From positions 4,168 to 9,969 of the forward strand of contig MGTA01000133.1 in assembly GCA_001799225.1 (NCBI GenBank): DNA of 5,802 bases, read 5' to 3'. How positions within the stretch are numbered: position 1 is the stretch's first letter; each line of letters opens with the position of its first letter. Shown here one piece after another: positions 4,700 through 5,802 of this stretch. The notes under the pieces were generated by a model. It was not told the origin of the DNA. It did not search any database and saw only the letters and a list, made by a program, of their open reading frames with translations. Position numbers and translations under genes: made by a program. The DNA comes from Deltaproteobacteria bacterium RIFOXYD12_FULL_50_9. Its GTDB lineage: Bacteria; Desulfobacterota; Desulfobulbia; Desulfobulbales; CALZHT01.

Positions 4700-5224
4700 A
4701 TGTTACTTCAAGGATGGACAAAGGAGATTACCCGGGCCGCATGCCGACCAGAGACCCAGACCGTGCACTGCATCGCCCATCTGGATCAGCCGGTCGGTGA
4801 GGTGATTCCCTACCTGAACGCGGTCTTGGGAGGCTATATTTATTTTAAAGAACCGCCTTCCGTGACGATCAAGGCGCAAGGCAAATTGATCACCGTCCAC
4901 GCCAAAAGAATTGCGATTAATGCCTTGCGTGACGAAGAAGAGGCCGAAAAAATCCTGAAATGGCTGCAAGGAGAGATCAACGATGCCTGGGAAAAACGGC
5001 ACGAGATTGAGCCTTCATACCAGGCTGCCCCGCAACCTCAGGTTTTTCAGATCTTGAAATTACTGCCCAGAAACAACTGCGCTAAATGCGGCCTGGCATC
5101 CTGCATGGTCTTTGCCGCCCAGGCAGCGGAAGGCGGCAAAAAAGCGGACCAGTGCCCCGAACTTGACTCTGCTGGTCAACAGAAGCTGGACGCCTACCTC
5201 GGCCAGTTCCGCTTTGACTGGTAA
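4700..5224 (+). CDS. 4Fe-4S-binding protein of the arsenic operon (CODH/ACS-type Fe-S domain)
   Basis: This 174-residue protein starts at ATG 4700 (see the ribosome site at 4689). Residues 1-107 form a conserved N-terminal region (MLLQGWTKEI, HCIAHLDQPVGEVIPYLNAVLGGY, GKLITVHAKRIAINAL) with no function I can name; it carries C15 and C24. After a Pro/Gln-rich linker (108-116), residues 117-153 hold C127, C130, C135 and C152. The spacing C-x2-C-x4-C-x16-C followed by Pro is the 4Fe-4S pattern found in the carbon monoxide dehydrogenase/acetyl-CoA synthase corrinoid protein Fe-S domain and in RnfB-like proteins. No signal peptide is present, so it should be cytoplasmic and probably carries or senses electrons. 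Proteins of this type accompany ACR3 genes in anaerobic deltaproteobacteria, but I know of no demonstrated role. It sits 53 bases after acr3 and 50 before the thioredoxin gene, probably cotranscribed. Confidence 0.85.
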   Translation: MLLQGWTKEITRAACRPETQTVHCIAHLDQPVGEVIPYLNAVLGGYIYFKEPPSVTIKAQGKLITVHAKRIAINALRDEEEAEKILKWLQGEINDAWEKRHEIEPSYQAAPQPQVFQILKLLPRNNCAKCGLASCMVFAAQAAEGGKKADQCPELDSAGQQKLDAYLGQFRFDW

Positions 5225-5274
5225 ACAACTATTGCCCGACGGAAACTCAGCCGACCACCGAAAAAGGCCCAACC

Positions 5275-5652
5275 ATGCGACAAAACATCATCTATCTATT
5301 CGTAATTGCGCTTCTTAGTTTCTCTCTTCTCCCAGGTCCGACAACGGCTGCTCCTGACGGGATCCCGGTCAAGGATACCGTCACCCTCTTGGATCTTGGC
5401 GCCAGAAGCTGCATCCCATGCAAAATGATGGCGCCGATTCTTGAAGAACTTGAAAAAGAGTATCAGGGCAAGGCTGCGGTCATTTTCATAGATGTCTGGA
5501 AAGACTCGGAGCCTGGCAAACGCTTCAAGATTCAGGGAATTCCGACCCAGATATTTTTCGATAAAACCGGCAAAGAAACCTTCAGGCATTTTGGGTTTTT
5601 TGACAAAAAATCCATCAAAGAGATCCTTGACAAGCTGCTGGCCGAAAAATAG
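5275..5652 (+). CDS. Exported thioredoxin-family protein
   Basis: The 125-residue product begins with a signal peptide: a short basic start (MRQ), a hydrophobic core at about 5-20 and a likely signal peptidase site after TAA (24-26), which would release a periplasmic domain of about 99 residues. The thioredoxin active site is C46-I-P-C49, preceded by LLDLGARS and followed by KMMAPILEELEKEY. GIPTQIFFDKTGKE carries the cis-proline loop. CIPC differs from the CGPC of cytoplasmic thioredoxin, so its redox potential probably differs. AAAAAGG (5261-5267) lies 7 bases before ATG 5275. The stop is TAG (5650-5652), two bases before the ccdA-like ATG. The obvious interpretation is that the CcdA-type membrane protein passes electrons from cytoplasmic thioredoxin to this protein, which then reduces a periplasmic target. 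Whether that target is arsenic-related is unknown. Confidence 0.92.
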   Translation: MRQNIIYLFVIALLSFSLLPGPTTAAPDGIPVKDTVTLLDLGARSCIPCKMMAPILEELEKEYQGKAAVIFIDVWKDSEPGKRFKIQGIPTQIFFDKTGKETFRHFGFFDKKSIKEILDKLLAEK

Positions 5653-5654
5653 CC

Positions 5655-5802
5655 ATGCTTGACACTCTCTTCTTGACCATCAATACCTGGATAACCGGCG
5701 GCTTTGCCCTGGCAGCCATCGGTTGTCTTCTGTGGGGCATGGTGAGCGTCCTCTTCAGTCCCTGTCATCTCGCCTCCATCCCGCTGATCATAAGCTATGT
5801 GG
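5655..5802 (+). CDS. ccdA: CcdA/DsbD-type membrane electron carrier (partial, 5' end)
   Basis: The first 49 codons are present and the frame is open to the window edge. Residues 12-34 form a first hydrophobic segment, with SPCHLASIPLIISYV at 35-49 entering the first helix core. The FSPC(H/V)LASIPLI motif, with the redox-active cysteine (C37) after Ser-Pro, is characteristic of CcdA and the DsbD membrane domain, which move reducing equivalents from cytoplasmic thioredoxin across the inner membrane. The second conserved cysteine would lie beyond the window. ATG 5655 is two bases after the thioredoxin stop and lacks a clear ribosome site, so translation is probably coupled to the gene before it. 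This supports the pair working as one transmembrane thiol relay. Confidence 0.87.
   Translation, partial: MLDTLFLTINTWITGGFALAAIGCLLWGMVSVLFSPCHLASIPLIISYV

Overview
The window looks like chromosomal DNA from an anaerobic or microaerophilic Gram-negative bacterium, most likely a Desulfobacterota (deltaproteobacterial, Desulfobulbales-like) organism. This is inferred from the style of the protein sequences and from the arsR / ACR3 / Fe-S protein / exported thioredoxin / CcdA gene order, which I associate with that group. No marker gene here proves it.

Layout, all genes on the + strand: (1) 1-241 is the C-terminal end of a GlcD-type FAD-linked oxidase. (2) 242-497 is an AT-rich intergenic region with no gene. 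(3) 498-2543 is a signalling cassette: a PAS protein with a long, very basic tail and no output domain, a stand-alone CheY-like receiver, and a CheC-family phosphatase that overlaps the receiver gene by 4 bases and keeps both catalytic motifs. No histidine kinase is present. (4) 2695-3117 is a short TrmO/TsaA-family gene with a strong hairpin at the start of its coding region. (5) 3126-5802 is an arsenic-type operon: a promoter embedded in a perfect 12-bp inverted repeat, arsR, ACR3 arsenite permease, a 4Fe-4S-binding protein, an exported thioredoxin-like protein and the start of a CcdA-type membrane electron carrier.

Functionally, ArsR probably binds the inverted repeat and releases it when As(III) or Sb(III) binds its cysteines. 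This would derepress its own gene and the efflux and redox genes behind it. ACR3 would expel arsenite. The exported thioredoxin plus CcdA would form a cytoplasm-to-periplasm thiol electron path, and the Fe-S protein is an uncharacterised cytoplasmic partner.

The most notable oddities are: an in-frame TAG at codon 30 of an otherwise intact ACR3 gene; an arsR promoter placed so that the transcript should start at or next to the ATG (leaderless mRNA); an ArsR with only two of the three classical cysteines in its N-terminal site but an extra pair at its C-terminus; and the kinase-less PAS/CheY/CheC module. No tRNA, rRNA, CRISPR, transposase or convincing factor-independent terminator was seen.
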